The notes under the pieces were generated by a model, which searched no databases, was not told the DNA's origin, and saw only the letters and a list, made by a program, of their open reading frames with translations. The position numbers and the translations under genes are program-made. Shown piece by piece: positions 17,636-26,165 of a DNA stretch of 64,000 nt; the first letter of the stretch is position 1, and every line of letters starts with the position of its first letter. Source of the DNA: Paenibacillus cookii (lineage in GTDB: Bacteria; Bacillota; Bacilli; Paenibacillales; Paenibacillaceae); the NCBI RefSeq assembly GCF_018333375.1, contig NZ_BORW01000005.1, positions 124,001 through 188,000 of the forward strand, read 5' to 3'.

Positions 17636-17929
17636 TTAAGTCATCACCGAGCTCCATTTATCGACTTTTTTGCTAAGAACGTCTTGAAGCTCATTTTCAT
17701 CCTCGCTCAGCTTGTAAAATAGCGCCAAAGCGACCAGGATGACATTCACGCATTCTTCCTTCACGTCAGAGAGATCCAGATTTTTATACTCGCTGCCGCT
17801 CGCCTGCCTGTAAGAAAGCATCGCTTGCGAAGTTTCCCCGACCTCTTCGGTCAATTTCAGGACCATTTGCTCCAGCGTTTTCTTTTCCTTTTCACTTAAT
17901 GCCTTGATTTTTTGCAGTAATTGTTCCAC
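17636..17929 (-). CDS. MazG-like nucleotide pyrophosphohydrolase-family protein
   Basis: A 97-residue helical protein. The MazG-type metal-binding pattern is present: KLTEEVGE in the first helix and DVKEECVNV in the third, matching the EExxE...ExxD layout of all-alpha NTP pyrophosphatases. Such proteins hydrolyse (d)NTPs to monophosphates, often as house-cleaning enzymes. I chose GTG at 17929 because AAGAGGAGA sits 8-9 bases upstream of it; an ATG at 17971 in the same frame has no ribosome site and abuts a TATAAT sequence that could be the -10 box. Substrate unknown. Confidence 0.75.
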   Translation of the reverse strand: MEQLLQKIKALSEKEKKTLEQMVLKLTEEVGETSQAMLSYRQASGSEYKNLDLSDVKEECVNVILVALALFYKLSEDENELQDVLSKKVDKWSSVMT

Positions 17930-18002
17930 TAAATATGTCTCCTCTTGCAGCCATGTAGTCTTTATGTCCATGATTATACCCTATCCAGCCGTTTGCAGCC
18001 CG

Positions 18003-19325
18003 TTAACGCAGCGCCTTCGGCACCGGAACCGCGATCAGCTTGCCGGTATCTTTGGCCTGAATGATCAGCGTATTCCCGGAAAGCAGGGTCGGGCCGTATT
18101 GGCGAGAACCGGTGTTTACCGTAAAAGCCGGAGCTGCTGTCTGGAGGTTATACCCATGTAATACGCCGTCGCTTTGCCCGATATACACACCGTTGCCGTA
18201 GATGTCGGTTTGAATGGGCTGGTTGTCGGTTTGGAAGCCGAACGTTTGGCCGTTCGTCAGCTTCATGCCCGTAATAGCGCCGGAAGCTTCTTTACTGAAA
18301 AAGATTTTGTTGTCATGCACCGAGCCGATCAGCGATTTCCCCACGTTCGGGACGGACCATTTTTGCAGCGGCTTGGCGTCTTTTTTGTAGGCGGCAATGT
18401 CATATTTCATCACGGCGCTGTCCGTCGCTATATAAAGGTCGTTGCCGTTTAGGATCACGGAGCCGTTATTGTCCCTTGTATAAGGAGGCAAAGTGCCCAA
18501 ACTCCAGCTGTAGGTTTGCGTTTCTTTTTCTACGCCCGTCTTGGCGTCGAAGACGTTAATGTTCAGTTCCCGTTTCGGGTCGGCATCGTCAAAAGGATAT
18601 TCGTCGCGGAGGGAATAAACGAGTCCGTTTCGGACCGCCAAAGGCGGGTATTGCCGGAATTGCTTCCACAGCTTTTTGCCGGATTTCTTATCAAAGGCAT
18701 CCAGTTGAACCGAAGTGAGCGCGCCTTGCACCATGTACGAAGCATAAACGATTCCATCCGCTTCCATGCTGACGCCCCCGGCGAATTCGCTTTGTTCTTC
18801 GATTGCCTTCCAACGCTGTTTGCCCGTGGCGGCGTCCAGCGCGATGATTGCGTTGCCTTTGGTGACGTACACCGTATCGCCGATCACGCGGGGCGAGCCT
18901 GAGTCCGTTACCCCGGCCGCGGTCTGCCACAGCCGTTTGCCGGTTTTCGCCTGCAGCGCGAATACCTGGCCGGCTTCCGTGACGCCGTACACCGTGCCTT
19001 TTTGGTAAGCGACATCCGGGCGAAGCCGGCTGCCGTAAGTATAAAGCGTTCTGCCCGTGTTCACGTTCAACGCCACAAGCTTGCCACCGTTAAAAGTGAA
19101 TACGATGCCGTCGTCCGTTATGACGCTGTCGGTGTTCTTGTCAAAGGATGCCGTCCACAGCGGCTTTTGGATCGGTGCTTTAATGGCCGGCGACGCAGGA
19201 ACGTTATAAGAGACGACGGGAGCCGCGGCCTACGCAGCTGACAGGTTTAAAAAGCCGACCAAAACAGCCGCGAGCAAAGCGACAGCTCCTGCACGGGCTG
19301 GTTTCAATTTTGTTTTCATCTGCAT
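18003..19325 (-). pseudogene. PQQ-like beta-propeller protein, interrupted by an in-frame TAG
   Basis: Reading the minus strand from ATG at 19325 (GAGGT just upstream) gives a normal signal peptide ('ALLAAVLVGFLNLSAA'), then a TAG at 19232-19230, then the rest of a full propeller protein in the same frame to 18003. Blades carry the PQQ-enzyme repeat signature ('ALDAATGKQRWKA', 'AFDKKSGKKLWKQ', 'ALQAKTGKRLWQTAAG'). The stop falls exactly at the signal-peptide cleavage region, so no exported product would be made unless read through. Its intact tandem paralogue starts 19372 upstream. The gene may be a young pseudogene or the stop a sequencing error. Role unknown; such exported propellers often serve as scaffolds or dehydrogenase-like proteins. 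Confidence 0.8.
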
Positions 19326-19371
19326 CTTGTACCTCTTTTCTATGAAATAGATTCGTATCAAACGATCAAAC

Positions 19372-20694
19372 TCACTGCAGCGCCTTCGGCACCTGTACCG
19401 CAATCAGCCTCCCGTTATCCTGGGCCTGGATGATCAATGTGCTGCCGCTGCGCAGGGTCGGCCCGTAATTGCGTGACCCGGTGTTCACGGTAAAGGCGGG
19501 CGCGGTTGTCTGCAGGTTGTATCCATGAAATACGCCGTCGCTTTGCCCGATATACACGCCGTTGCCGTAGATTTCGGTCCGTACGACCGGGTTGTCGGCC
19601 CCCCACTGGACTTCCTGGCCGTCTACGAGCTTCATGCCTCCAATGGAATACCCATCGTAGATCGAAAAATAAATCCTGCCGGCATGCACCGATCCCGTTA
19701 AATCGATGGGGTAGGATGGTTTATTCCACTTTTTCACCGGTTTGCCGTTCTTCTCGTAGTGCGCGAAATCGTATTGGTGGATGGCATCTTCCGTCACAAG
19801 ATACAGGTCATTGCCGCTGAGCAGCATGCTGCCTGCGAATCCCGCGGAACGGGAGTTGTTCGTACGGTTCCAGGAGTAGACCCGTTCGCCGACCTTTTCA
19901 CCGGTTTTGGCATTGAGTACGGATAGGGTGATGTGAGGAGGTTCGTCCGGATCCTCTTCATCAAATAAAGACGCTTCCCTTCGGGAATACACCAGCCCGT
20001 CCCGGACGGCAAGGGGTTCTGCCTGGAACGGGGCCTTCCATAAGGTTTTGCCCGTTTTTTTGTCGATGGCTTTAAGCTGCGAATAGGAATATGCTCCGGA
20101 AATGCTATTGGACATAAAAATGATGCCTTCCGCTTCCAGGGACAGATTGCCTGCCGTTTCCGCCTGATCCTCGACCGCCTTCCAGCGCGGTTTGCCTGTC
20201 GCCGCATCCAAAGCGATGAGGGTTTGCTTTTTCGTGACGTATACCGTATCGCCGATCACGATCGGCTCGTCCGCATCCGACAGACCTGCAGCCGTTTTCC
20301 ATAACTCTTTGCCCGTTTTGGCATGGAAAGCATACACATGTCCGTCTTCTCCGACGCCGTAGGCCGTTCCTTTCAAGTACTGCACCGAGGGCTTCAGGTT
20401 GCTGCCGTAGGCAAAGGCCTTTTTGCCCGTGGCCAGATTCAGCGCGATCAGCTTTTTCCCGGAAAAAGCAAGAACCGTTCCGTCATCGGTGACGGCGGCC
20501 TTCGAGCCGGGATCGACCGCTGCGGTCCACAGCGGCTTTTGCACGGGAGCCTTGATGGCCTGACCGCCCGAAAAACCGGCCGATACGGCCGGAGCATCGG
20601 CATGGATTGCCGCCGGCAGGGAGACCGTGCCGCAAAGCAAAGTTGCCGTCAGGGCAGTTGCATGGATAAGCTTGGTTTGTTTCTTCATGATCAT
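19372..20694 (-). CDS. Secreted PQQ-like beta-propeller protein
   Basis: A 440-residue exported protein. Signal peptide to about residue 32 ('LLCGTVSLPAAIHADA'). Six or so propeller blades with repeats such as 'ALNLATGKKAFAYG', 'AFHAKTGKELWKTAAG', 'ALDAATGKPRWKAVED' and 'AIDKKTGKTLWKAPF'. The last ~70 residues are nearly identical in pattern to the interrupted paralogue downstream ('IYGNGVYIGQSDGV', 'FTVNTGSR', 'TLIIQA'), showing a tandem duplication. No PQQ-ligand or catalytic residues can be assigned. GAGG seven bases ahead of ATG supports the start; ATG at 20688 is possible. Confidence 0.85.
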   Translation of the reverse strand: MIMKKQTKLIHATALTATLLCGTVSLPAAIHADAPAVSAGFSGGQAIKAPVQKPLWTAAVDPGSKAAVTDDGTVLAFSGKKLIALNLATGKKAFAYGSNLKPSVQYLKGTAYGVGEDGHVYAFHAKTGKELWKTAAGLSDADEPIVIGDTVYVTKKQTLIALDAATGKPRWKAVEDQAETAGNLSLEAEGIIFMSNSISGAYSYSQLKAIDKKTGKTLWKAPFQAEPLAVRDGLVYSRREASLFDEEDPDEPPHITLSVLNAKTGEKVGERVYSWNRTNNSRSAGFAGSMLLSGNDLYLVTEDAIHQYDFAHYEKNGKPVKKWNKPSYPIDLTGSVHAGRIYFSIYDGYSIGGMKLVDGQEVQWGADNPVVRTEIYGNGVYIGQSDGVFHGYNLQTTAPAFTVNTGSRNYGPTLRSGSTLIIQAQDNGRLIAVQVPKALQ

Positions 20695-21074
20695 TGCGCC
20701 TCGTTTCCGCCATTATTTTTGGAATTTTGATAGGGTCACGGATGCCAAAATTTAACCGATCCTTAAATTAAACGCAATTTCCAATATAAGGTTGCTGATC
20801 GGCCAGGCAAAAAAAAGGTTAAGATGGACGAAAGGCTTTCTTTCATTCCGGAAAGCGGCGGCCGGGACGATCCATTTTTTTATTGCGTTTCGAATAAAGA
20901 GGTTTTATGCTGATAAATGCATGTTTCCATATTATGAGAGGGCTTGCTTTTCAGAGATGAGATAGCAAAACGACAATTTTTTCGAAAAAATGGAAACGGG
21001 AGATGGAACGGACCACGGTTTTCTTACGTATCAAAAGACATATCGATCAATTCAGAACAAGGGGTGGAGGCACA
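20695..21074. other. Divergent intergenic region with promoter candidates
   Basis: No gene seen. For the minus-strand propeller genes, TTGCGT and TAAATT 17 bp apart occur in the AT-rich stretch around 20745-20790. For the plus-strand ligase operon, TTGCGT (20883-20888) and TATGCT (20906-20911) are 17 bp apart. Both are below consensus. An A-rich/T-rich stretch lies near 20970-20995. Confidence 0.4.
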
Positions 21075-21290
21075 ATGGGCAACGACATGAGCGTCATTTT
21101 AATCGAAAAAACGCCAAACGGCGAACTGCGCCACATCGAAGAGCGCAATTGGAGCATGAATATGGTGGCGGCGCTGGAGCATGTGAATTATCTCGTCGTC
21201 AAAGGCCAGGAGTACGAAACGATCGAGGGCAGATTAAACGTGGACGAAGGCAAGCTGGAGCTGCTTCTCGTCCGGATTCGCAATGAATAG
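21075..21290 (+). CDS. Small protein of unknown function, first gene of the ATP-grasp ligase operon
   Basis: A 71-residue soluble protein (MGNDMSVILIEKTPNGE...), predicted mixed alpha/beta, with no membrane segment or known motif. GGTGGAGG at 21063-21070 precedes the ATG. It lies 31 bases ahead of the Ser/Gly-rich protein gene and in line with the ligase, lipoprotein, DUF350 and channel genes. I do not recognise a family; context suggests an accessory role in that system. Confidence 0.7.
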   Translation: MGNDMSVILIEKTPNGELRHIEERNWSMNMVAALEHVNYLVVKGQEYETIEGRLNVDEGKLELLLVRIRNE

Positions 21291-21321
21291 CCATCCAAGC
21301 GGGCAGAAAGGAGGAACGGAC

Positions 21322-22029
21322 ATGACGAACGAACAACAGCCGCAGGACAAGGACAAATACCCGGCCAAGCTGTTTACGCCGGACGGCAAGCCGGTTCGGG
21401 TGTTATCCACGTCGCTGGGCGTGGCGCTTTTAGCAAACGCTTTTTTGCTGGCGGGCGGAGTAACAGCGGACTCTGCAAGCGCGGCCGGGGAATCGGCGGA
21501 TGAGCCGAAGCTCGTCGCATGGTCGACCGAGGAAGTCAAAGCCTATTTCGACAAAAATGTCGACTGGAACATCCCGCTTCCCGAAGAAATCGAAAAAGAG
21601 GGGGAACCGCAGGCCGGAAGCTCGGGCGGCAGCGGAAGCGGAGGAACGACGGTCATCAACAATTACGGCGCAAGCCATTCGGGGTTCGGCTGGGACGACT
21701 TGCTGCTGTACCATTTTTTGTTCAACAGCGGATCCAGCTACCAGCCCAGCACGTATTACGATAACCGCAAAACGTATTATACCGGCACGTCGCAAAGCTA
21801 TAAGCCGCGCTCCTATTCCAGCGGCACGTTCCAAAACAAGCAGGTCGTCGGGTCGACGGTTACGCCAAAAACCTCCCGTTCGACGGGTTCGATCACCCGG
21901 CGCGGCACCTCTTCAAGCTCCGGCGGCATCGGCGGCAAATCGAGCGGCTACAGCTCGTCCGGCTCCAGCTCGAAATCCAGCATCTTTTCGGGATCAAGAT
22001 CCAGCTCGAGGAGCGGATTCGGCGGATGA
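21322..22029 (+). CDS. Membrane-anchored or exported Ser/Gly-rich protein, YgiB/YjfM-like in context
   Basis: A 235-residue protein. A short cytoplasmic N-terminus, one hydrophobic segment (about residues 30-58, 'LGVALLANAFLLAGGVTADSASAA'), a Gly/Ser linker, a conserved-looking aromatic stretch ('TVINNYGASHSGFGWDDLL'), and a C-terminal half of low complexity dominated by Ser, Gly, Lys and Arg ('SSGYSSSGSSSKSSIFSG'). In E. coli the comparable ygiB/yjfM (DUF1190) products, also Ser/Gly-tailed, are encoded beside the ygiC/yjfC ligases; similarity here is in layout, not proven homology. It overlaps the ligase start by four bases (ATGA) and is a plausible substrate or anchor. The ATG at 21322 follows AAAGGAGGAACGG; upstream in-frame ATG at 21283 lacks a site. 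Confidence 0.75.
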   Translation: MTNEQQPQDKDKYPAKLFTPDGKPVRVLSTSLGVALLANAFLLAGGVTADSASAAGESADEPKLVAWSTEEVKAYFDKNVDWNIPLPEEIEKEGEPQAGSSGGSGSGGTTVINNYGASHSGFGWDDLLLYHFLFNSGSSYQPSTYYDNRKTYYTGTSQSYKPRSYSSGTFQNKQVVGSTVTPKTSRSTGSITRRGTSSSSGGIGGKSSGYSSSGSSSKSSIFSGSRSSSRSGFGG

Positions 22030-23222
22030 CGGGCAGCGTATTCGAAGTGCTTAAGCCGGGCGGGCACCGCCGCCAGGAACGGGTCGAAGAGCTCGCGAAG
22101 CTAGGCTTCACCTGGGCCAACCTGGAGGATGAGGAGTATTGGCTCGATCAGCTCGTCGTGATGAACCGGGATACGTACGCAGAACTTGAACAAGCGTCGG
22201 CCCGTTTATGGCGCATCTTGGACCGGACGGTGCGTTATGTCCACGGGAACAGGGCGTTGTACGAACTCATCGGCATCCCGCCGATTTTGTGGGATATGCT
22301 CGACATTTGCCCGCTCCCCGAGGAGAACCTGATCAGCCGCTATGCGCGTTTTGATTACGCCGTTTCGCATGACGGGAGCATCAAGCTGTACGAACTCAAT
22401 GCCGATACGCCGACCGGTTATGTGGAAGCATCGATCGCAACGCCGTGGATGTGCCGGGAAGCAGGCATCGATTCGCCCAATGTCCGCATGAAGGACCTTG
22501 TAGCCGCGGCTTGGGGCGCGGAGCGTCCGGATACCGCCGCATGCGTCGCTTACGGGGAGCATCTGGAGGACTCCGGTACCATCGAAGCGCTGGTGCGCCA
22601 CAGCGGGCTGGACATTCGGTGCGTCGATTGCCTGGAGCTTACCATCGATCATGGCGTCGTCAAGGACGGCAGCGGACGGGAAATCAAGCGGATGTTCGCC
22701 TTGTATCCGAAGGAATGGATGGCCGTTGACGACGGGGGCGACGCGCTTGCTTATGCGATCGAGACGGGCAAGCTGACGCTGTTCAACCCGCCCCACAGCA
22801 TCCTGCTGCAGTCCAAAGGGCTGATTGCCGCGGCTTGGGGGCTGTTTGAGCTGGGGTTATTGTATACCGCCGAAGAGCGGGAGACGATCGAAAAATATCT
22901 TTTGCCGACGTACAACAAGCCCGTATTTTCGGGGAATTACGTCTCCAAATCGATGTTCGGGCGCGAGGGCGGCTCCGTGCAGATGTTCGACGGCAGCGGG
23001 GAGCTGGAAATCAAGGATGAGGACGGCTTTGACACCAGCGAGCTGTTCCCTTCCGTCTATCAGATGAGGGCCAATCTTCCGGAAATCGAGACGGTGGCCG
23101 GAACGCGGCGCCTGCTGACGGGGATGTTCATGATCAACGGGCAGCCATGCGGCCTGCTGGGCAGAGCCGGAGGGCTGATTACGGGAAATACGAGCCATTT
23201 TATAGCGATCGGAGTGAGATAG
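22026..23222 (+). CDS. Glutathionylspermidine-synthase-like ATP-grasp amidoligase (YgiC/YjfC type)
   Basis: A 398-residue protein matching the C-terminal synthetase half of glutathionylspermidine synthase, without the amidase half. Visible blocks: 'RFDYAVSHDGSIKLYELNADTPT' (~113-135), 'LFNPPHSILLQSKGLIAAAW' (~255-274), 'YVSKSMFGREGGSV' (~312-325) and the C-terminal 'GLLGRAGGLITGNTSHFIAIGV'. ATP-grasp ligases of this class activate a carboxylate as acyl phosphate and join it to an amine such as a polyamine or peptide. Coupled to its neighbours by overlap on both sides (ATGA at 22026; next ATG immediately after its stop). The real substrates are unknown. Confidence 0.88.
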   Translation: MTGSVFEVLKPGGHRRQERVEELAKLGFTWANLEDEEYWLDQLVVMNRDTYAELEQASARLWRILDRTVRYVHGNRALYELIGIPPILWDMLDICPLPEENLISRYARFDYAVSHDGSIKLYELNADTPTGYVEASIATPWMCREAGIDSPNVRMKDLVAAAWGAERPDTAACVAYGEHLEDSGTIEALVRHSGLDIRCVDCLELTIDHGVVKDGSGREIKRMFALYPKEWMAVDDGGDALAYAIETGKLTLFNPPHSILLQSKGLIAAAWGLFELGLLYTAEERETIEKYLLPTYNKPVFSGNYVSKSMFGREGGSVQMFDGSGELEIKDEDGFDTSELFPSVYQMRANLPEIETVAGTRRLLTGMFMINGQPCGLLGRAGGLITGNTSHFIAIGVR

Positions 23223-23885
23223 ATGACAAGAAACGGAAAGAAACACCCGCGTTCCGGGCATACCTTCAGGCTTGCGGCCGTTTTGGCGCTTTCCATGCTG
23301 GCCTTGCTGCTTCTGAGCGCCTGTTCGGACAATGAGCAATCCGTGTTTCACTCGGGTTCCTCGGCGGACGGGCAGGACATGGTGTCCCGCGTGCCGTGGG
23401 ATTACCGGATCATTGAAGGCAGCGTCGGCGATTTGATCGGCAGCGACATGACCGTATTGCCGGACAACGAGCTGATGCCGAACGACGGGAACTATGCGAC
23501 GGGGGACAAAATCTGGGTCCTGCAATACATGGATGCGGAAATGACGACGGATTCCAGCCAGCGCAGCAGCGTCCATTTGTCCTCCTGGAGCACGATCAAA
23601 ACCTTCAAATCCCAGGCGGAAGCCAAAAAGGACATGGCCAATCTGAAGATCCCCGTCACGACGGAAATCGATCTGGTTGGCGTGTACAAAACGCAGTACA
23701 AGGACAAAACGCGGAACTTCGCCGTGCTGGAGCTGCCTTCCGGCAACCGGATCAAGCAGCCGATCGACGACGCGCGCTACAAAGCATTGGAGAAGAAAAA
23801 GAAAGTATCCGTGAAGCTTGAAGAGATTCATGATTTTGCCGACTACGATTCGGCATACGCAAAATTCAGGGGGTGGGCGAGTTGA
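23223..23885 (+). CDS. Lipoprotein, probably DUF4247 family
   Basis: A 220-residue lipoprotein: positively charged start, hydrophobic segment and lipobox LLLSAC (about residues 29-34). The mature part contains 'YRIIEGSVGDLIGSD', 'KIWVLQYMDAEMTTDSSQRSSVHLSSW' minus gaps typical of a small alpha/beta fold, and ends with a charged helix. I assign DUF4247 from memory of lipoproteins in the same ligase/DUF350 neighbourhood; this should be tested by profile search. It starts at the base after the ligase stop and its own stop overlaps the DUF350 start, so it belongs to the complex or pathway. Confidence 0.7.
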   Translation: MTRNGKKHPRSGHTFRLAAVLALSMLALLLLSACSDNEQSVFHSGSSADGQDMVSRVPWDYRIIEGSVGDLIGSDMTVLPDNELMPNDGNYATGDKIWVLQYMDAEMTTDSSQRSSVHLSSWSTIKTFKSQAEAKKDMANLKIPVTTEIDLVGVYKTQYKDKTRNFAVLELPSGNRIKQPIDDARYKALEKKKKVSVKLEEIHDFADYDSAYAKFRGWAS

Positions 23886-24274
23886 CCGTCGTCGTTAATC
23901 TGGTCGTAAGTGTACTTGTCATCATTGTGCTGCAGCTGCTGGGCATGCTGATTTTCAGCTGGATGACGCCGTTTAAGGATATGGAGGAACTGAAAAAGGG
24001 AAATGTGGCCGTAGGGCTCGCGCTTGGCGGCAAATTCATGGCCACGGCGATCATCTTGGGCGTTGCGGCTTATACCAACACGTCGATCTGGTTTTTGGCG
24101 ATGTGGTTTGCCGTCGGTTACGTATGTTTGATCGCGGCGTATTGGATATTCGAACTGGTCACGCCGAGCTTCAAAATCTCGGAGTCCCTGAAGCAAGGAA
24201 ACGTGGCCGTGGCGACGCTGCTGTGCATGGTGTTCATCGGAACGGCCTTTGCCATCAGCAGTTTGATCGTTTAA
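23882..24274 (+). CDS. DUF350 (YjfL-type) integral membrane protein
   Basis: A 130-residue protein with about four membrane helices arranged as two related halves: 'LLGMLIFSWMTPFKDMEELKKGNVAVGLALGGKF' and 'WIFELVTPSFKISESLKQGNVAVATLLCMVF' share the 'L-KGNVAVA' core that defines DUF350. Function unknown, but the family is repeatedly encoded beside YjfC/YgiC-like ligases and PspA-like proteins, suggesting a membrane-stress role. Start: TTG at 23882 with AGGGGGTGG before it and a TTGA overlap with the lipoprotein stop; GTG at 23873 is an alternative. Confidence 0.85.
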   Translation: MTVVVNLVVSVLVIIVLQLLGMLIFSWMTPFKDMEELKKGNVAVGLALGGKFMATAIILGVAAYTNTSIWFLAMWFAVGYVCLIAAYWIFELVTPSFKISESLKQGNVAVATLLCMVFIGTAFAISSLIV

Positions 24275-24327
24275 CGGTGTTGCAATCATCCTGATATAAA
24301 AGCTCGTCTTCAGAAGGGAAGAGGCAA

Positions 24328-25346
24328 GTGCATTTTTTTCTCCAATTATCCGCACGCATGATGCGTATGCGCAAAACGACCCTGGCCCTGATCGTATTTT
24401 TTTCGTGACGGGCAGCGCAACCATCGCTTATCTCCTGGAGCAATCCACATTTGGCACCTGGTTTAACGCCCTGTATTGGGTGATGACGACCATGGCCACC
24501 GTCGGGTACGGCGACTTTTTCGCCACGACGGTTGGGGGCAAGCTGTTTACGCTGTTTTTGTACATTTTCGGCATCGGTCTTCTCAGCTTGGTCATCGGCA
24601 AAGTGATCGATTCCATCGGAAGCATTCAGCGGCAGAGGGAGGCAGGAACCTTGAGTTACCACGGACGGGATCACGTCATCATTATGAACTGGAGCAAAAA
24701 GGCGAAATCCGCCGTCCAAGAAATTTTGACGTACGACGAAAAAGCCCAAATCGTCATGATCGACGAGCTGGAGCGGCATCCGATCAAGGATCTGCACCAG
24801 GTGCATTTTATCAGCGGCGATCCATCGGCGGAGGATGTGTTGCGGAAAGCGGGGTTGGAAACGGCGAAGGCCGCCATTGTTTTCGCGGATACCCGGATCG
24901 AAGATACTTCCTTGATCGACGGCAAATCGCTGATGATCGCCTCCAGCATCGAACGGATCGCTCCGCAGGTGCATACGACGGTCGAGATCATGCATGAAAA
25001 GCACATCCAAAATTTCCGGTTCGTCCAGGTGAACGAATTTGTGCTCTCCCATGACGCCATCTCCAGCCTGGCGGTGCGCGCCGCCCTTCAGGAAGGGAAT
25101 TCAGCGGTGATCAGCCAGCTGATCAGCCGCGAACAGGGGGACGACATCTACGAGGTTCCGCGGAAATCGGAGTGGCGGACTTACGGAGACGCTTTTCAGG
25201 ATTTGCTCCGGCAGGGGGCAACCTTGCTCGCCGACCGTAGCGACCTGTCCATCAACCGCAGGCTGAACGACCCGATTCCTTCCGAGGCCCGGCTGTATGT
25301 GGTATCGGATGAAGCGACGTACCGGCGCATTGCGGGCAAACCATAA
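24328..25346 (+). pseudogene. YugO-like two-helix K+ channel with RCK/TrkA-N domain, apparent frameshift in the first helix
   Basis: The downstream frame (24405-25346) encodes the pore with selectivity filter TVGYGD, the second helix, and a cytoplasmic TrkA-N/RCK region ('DHVIIMNWSKKAKSAVQEI', 'IVMIDELERHPIKDLHQVHFISGDPSAEDVLRKAGL'). The start of the first helix is in another frame: GTG at 24328 (GAGG before it) reads 'MMRMRKTTLALIVFFS' and stops at 24406-24408. Adding one T to the run of seven T at 24397-24403 would join the frames without a break and give a normal N-terminus. So the gene is either broken, misread by one base, or frameshifted in translation. It is the last gene of the ligase operon and would set K+ flux in that system. 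Confidence 0.8.
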
Positions 25347-25388
25347 TGGAAGAAACGGCATTGATACATTACCAAAATAGGCAGGATT

Positions 25389-25428
25389 CGCCCGGCAGCT
25401 TGTGGAAGCAAGTTTGGCGGGCGTTTTT
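25389..25428 (+). terminator. Intrinsic terminator of the ligase/DUF350/channel operon
   Basis: CGCCCG (25389-25394) pairs with CGGGCG (25418-25423), with an inner CTTG/CAAG helix, followed by TTTTT. Confidence 0.7.
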
Positions 25429-25536
25429 ATATCCGGCTTTGGCGTCATTTGTCGAACTTCAGGTAGAGCCGAAGCGAGACGCATACATATGAGACAGATG
25501 CCGGGAAATGAACACCTATAAGCGAGGGGGAGTTCG

Positions 25537-25947
25537 GTGGATTTACGTCCTTATCCAAATTTGTGGATTTTCATGGCGTCCAATCTATTGATGTTCGGAT
25601 TGTTTTGTTTCCGGCTTGTTCTGGATATCCAGCTCCAGGTTATGCCTGCATTTGCATGGCTCTCCTTCCTTGTCTGCCTGGGCAGTTTAACGGGGATCCT
25701 GTTCACGGGAGCGGACCTGGCGACCAAAAAGCAGGAGCGTTTCCAAGGGAAAGTCATCAATATAGAAGGCCGGATCATCCATGTCTTAACGACGGAAAAC
25801 CGGCTGAAACGGCTTCGAATCAACGCTGCCTGGGCGCGCGAAAGGCTGAAGGCCGATCAGGAAGTGGAAATCAGGCTGACTCATTATACAAAAATGCCGG
25901 TAAGCATATCGATTTTGAAGGATTCTGCGCGGACGGAAACGGAGTAG
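25537..25947 (+). CDS. Two-helix membrane protein of unknown function
   Basis: A 136-residue protein with two hydrophobic segments (about residues 9-31 and 37-58) and a soluble C-terminal part of about 70 residues ('FQGKVINIEGRIIHVLTTENRLKRLRI') that looks like a small beta-barrel, comparable to membrane proteins with an OB/NfeD-like tail. No family recognised. GTG start with GAGGGGGAG 6-7 bases ahead. Not obviously linked to its neighbours. Confidence 0.65.
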   Translation: MDLRPYPNLWIFMASNLLMFGLFCFRLVLDIQLQVMPAFAWLSFLVCLGSLTGILFTGADLATKKQERFQGKVINIEGRIIHVLTTENRLKRLRINAAWARERLKADQEVEIRLTHYTKMPVSISILKDSARTETE

Positions 25948-25997
25948 GCCGTGGAAAGGGCAGAGATTCGTTATTTTTTTGAAAGGATGCATGCAGC

Positions 25998-26165
25998 ATG
26001 AACCAAACCATATATGAAGATTGGAACGGCCACAACATCAAGTTGACCTGGTTGCCCGGAGACGAGCCGCCCGATCCCGCGCTGGTGACGAGCGTGCACG
26101 GCATTTGCCTGCATCAGGGGCTTGTTCTTGCCGTGCATGTGCAGGGCTGGGGGGCGGAAGCGTGA
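25998..26165 (+). pseudogene. Truncated Nudix hydrolase (N-terminal 55 residues only)
   Basis: The reading frame begins 'MNQTIYEDWNGHNIKLTWLP' and continues through 'TSVHGICLHQGLVLAVHVQGWG', which is the first beta-sheet of a Nudix hydrolase. In intact relatives the next residues start the Nudix box (GGxxExGE); here the frame stops after three more residues. The catalytic part is therefore missing, probably by a deletion that joined this piece to the next gene, whose start overlaps its stop (GTGA at 26162-26165). GAAAGGA lies 10 bases before the ATG, so a short peptide could still be made. Confidence 0.6.
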
